This document shows, piece after piece, positions 5,624-6,727 of a DNA stretch of 6,727 nucleotides. Below the pieces are notes generated by a model. That model was not told the DNA's origin. It ran no database searches and saw nothing but the letters and a program-made list of their open reading frames with translations. The DNA is from an uncultured Collinsella sp. Lineage in GTDB: Bacteria; Actinomycetota; Coriobacteriia; Coriobacteriales; Coriobacteriaceae. The first letter of the stretch is position 1. Each line of letters begins with the position of its first letter. The translations under genes and the position numbers were made by a program. The stretch spans positions 1 through 6,727 of the forward strand of contig USQE01000062.1 of the NCBI GenBank assembly GCA_900556675.1, read 5' to 3'.

Positions 5624-6616
5624 ATGACTACTCAGGAACAGGTTAAGGACGTCGTCTCCCAGGTTTTGGCTGACAAGGCAGACAAGGGCGGCATCAAGCG
5701 CGTCGTGTGGATTGGCGCCGGCGGATCCAACGGCGGCAACTATCCTGCCCAGTACTTTATGGAGCACGAGGCCACGCAGGTCGTGAGCTCCAGCTACACC
5801 AGCAACGAGTTCGTGCACGCCACCCCGGCCTACGTCAACGAGAACACCCTGGCCGTTGTCGTGTCCATGCGCGGCACCAAGGAGACCATCGTCGCCGCCC
5901 AGGTCGCCAAGGACCACGGCGCCAGCACCATCGCAATCTATGTTGACGAGTCCGACCTCACCGAGGTCTGCGACTACAAGATCCAGTATGACAGCCTGGC
6001 CGTCGACGAGTCCTGCATGGGCCGTACCAACTCCGCCGTCGTGACCATGATCGCCATGGAGCTCACGCAGCAGACCGAGGGTTATGCCGAGTACGAGACC
6101 GCTATGGCCGCCTTCGACCTGGTCGACCCCATCTATCGCAAGGCCGTCGAGTACACCCGTCCGCTCGCTGCCAAGTGGGCCGAGCAGAACGCCGACAAGC
6201 CCTGCATCAACGTGATGGCTCAGGGTCCGCTCTTTGGTGCCGCCTACGTCTTTAGCATCTGCAACGTGCAGGAGATGCTGCAGATCGACTCCTGCACCAT
6301 CAACACCTGCGACTTCTTCCACGGCCCCTTCGAGATCCTGGACAAGCGCACCTCGCTGTTCCAGCTCATCAGCGTCGGCCGCAGCCGCTGCAACGACGAG
6401 CGCGGCATCCGCTTCGTCAACCAGTACGGTGGCGAGCGCGTCTATCAGCTCGACGCCAAGGAGCTTGGCCTCAACGACATCAAGGACAGCGTGAGCGAGT
6501 ACTTCAACCACCTGATCTTTGCCCCGATCCTCAACAATGTGTACATGCGCGCGCTCTCTGCCGTCACCCACAAGGACTACATGACGCGCCGCTACATGTG
6601 GAAGCTTGAGTATTAG
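5624..6616 (+). CDS. Double-SIS sugar-phosphate deglycase/isomerase, FrlB/FraB-like
   Basis: A 330-residue cytoplasmic protein with two SIS domains. The first carries the phosphate-binding GAGGSNGG (31-38) and SMRGTKET (81-88). The second starts near INVMAQGPLFGAA (195-207) and contains VQEMLQ...DFFHGPFEI. In GlmS isomerase (E488/H504) and FraB, a catalytic Glu lies 16 residues before the His of HGP; here E217 and H233 keep exactly that spacing. The overall pattern, including the RRY...EY C-terminus, resembles FrlB, which splits fructoselysine 6-phosphate into glucose 6-phosphate and lysine. A deglycase of a 6-phosphorylated Amadori or amino-sugar compound is therefore likely, but glucosamine-type isomerase activity is not excluded. 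The gene is divergent from a UTRA repressor and appears monocistronic, since a terminator follows. Codon use is strongly biased to C-ending codons, hinting at high expression. The exact substrate is unknown. Confidence 0.88.
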   Translation: MTTQEQVKDVVSQVLADKADKGGIKRVVWIGAGGSNGGNYPAQYFMEHEATQVVSSSYTSNEFVHATPAYVNENTLAVVVSMRGTKETIVAAQVAKDHGASTIAIYVDESDLTEVCDYKIQYDSLAVDESCMGRTNSAVVTMIAMELTQQTEGYAEYETAMAAFDLVDPIYRKAVEYTRPLAAKWAEQNADKPCINVMAQGPLFGAAYVFSICNVQEMLQIDSCTINTCDFFHGPFEILDKRTSLFQLISVGRSRCNDERGIRFVNQYGGERVYQLDAKELGLNDIKDSVSEYFNHLIFAPILNNVYMRALSAVTHKDYMTRRYMWKLEY

Positions 6617-6642
6617 TTACGCGGTTTTACCAAACCGCGTAA
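6617..6642. repeat. Perfect 11-bp inverted repeat directly after the SIS stop codon
   Basis: TTACGCGGTTT (6617-6627), the 4-base loop TACC, and AAACCGCGTAA (6632-6642) form an uninterrupted hairpin that starts at the base after the TAG. No T-run follows on the plus strand, so it is not a standard intrinsic terminator. It could protect the 3' end of the mRNA or act as a pause or processing site. Confidence 0.85.
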
Positions 6643-6679
6643 CGGCTCGACGCTGCGCGGTCCGCATTTGGGCAATCTG
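6641..6679 (+). repeat. Intergenic repeat, copy 2 (after the SIS gene)
   Basis: This is the partner of the repeat at 2014-2052, in the same orientation and also downstream of a coding region. Conserved blocks are AACGG-TCGACGCTGC (6641-6656) and CATTTGGGCA-TCTG (6665-6679), separated by a divergent 8-base middle. It lies between the hairpin at 6617-6642 and the terminator at 6692. Function is unknown. Confidence 0.6.
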
Positions 6680-6691
6680 ACGTTCAACTTC

Positions 6692-6727
6692 AAGGGCGCG
6701 ACCAGAAGGTCAGCGCCCTTTCGTTTC
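6692..6727 (+). terminator. Intrinsic terminator closing the SIS transcript
   Basis: The left arm AAGGGCGC-GACC (6692-6703), loop AGAA and right arm GGTC-A-GCGCCCTT (6708-6720) form a 12-bp stem with one bulged A. The T-rich TCGTTTC follows up to the window edge. It lies 75 bases after the SIS stop and marks the gene as the last, and probably only, gene of its transcript. Confidence 0.85.

Noticed and set aside
5597..6571. 324-codon open frame antisense to the SIS gene
   Set aside because: It is a mirror of the strong codon bias of the SIS gene: the translation is a monotonous V/L/D/G/H-rich sequence with no recognisable domain, while the sense frame has clear catalytic motifs.

Overview
The window is GC-rich, bacterial and gene-dense, with strong codon bias toward G/C third positions. 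The protein set and style (high-GC Mfd, Firmicutes-like metabolic enzymes, UTRA regulator plus SIS enzyme) suggest a gut Coriobacteriia/Collinsella-type actinobacterium. That assignment is an inference from the translations; no marker gene here proves it. No rRNA, tRNA, CRISPR array, insertion sequence or phage gene was seen.

Layout: (1) 1-2015, the 3' part of mfd (transcription-repair coupling factor), open at the left edge. (2) 2072-2935, a membrane PAP2-superfamily phosphatase-like protein. (3) 2981-4006, a PLP-dependent threonine-aldolase-like enzyme that ends at a strong intrinsic terminator (4021-4068). These three genes are on the + strand with short gaps and could be partly co-transcribed. 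(4) 4084-4674, a GNAT acetyltransferase of the phosphinothricin-acetyltransferase-like type, convergent with (5) 5418-4696 (- strand), a GntR/HutC-type repressor with a UTRA effector domain. (6) A 205-bp AT-rich divergent control region (5419-5623) carrying three exact TTGTATGC boxes. (7) 5624-6616, a double-SIS sugar-phosphate deglycase/isomerase resembling FrlB/FraB, followed by a perfect hairpin and then a terminator at the right edge.

The regulatory story is in the last third. A UTRA repressor is transcribed away from a single SIS enzyme, and repeated boxes near both starts suggest that the repressor controls itself and the enzyme in response to a (probably phosphorylated) sugar derivative. 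The enzyme keeps the Glu/His pair of the GlmS-isomerase/FraB type (E217, H233). It looks monocistronic, so its transporter and kinase would have to be encoded elsewhere.

A roughly 39-bp sequence recurs after the stop codons of mfd and of the SIS gene (31/39 identical, ungapped) and may be a dispersed intergenic element. Apart from this element and the operator array, the window looks like ordinary chromosome. No clearly new multi-gene system is visible.
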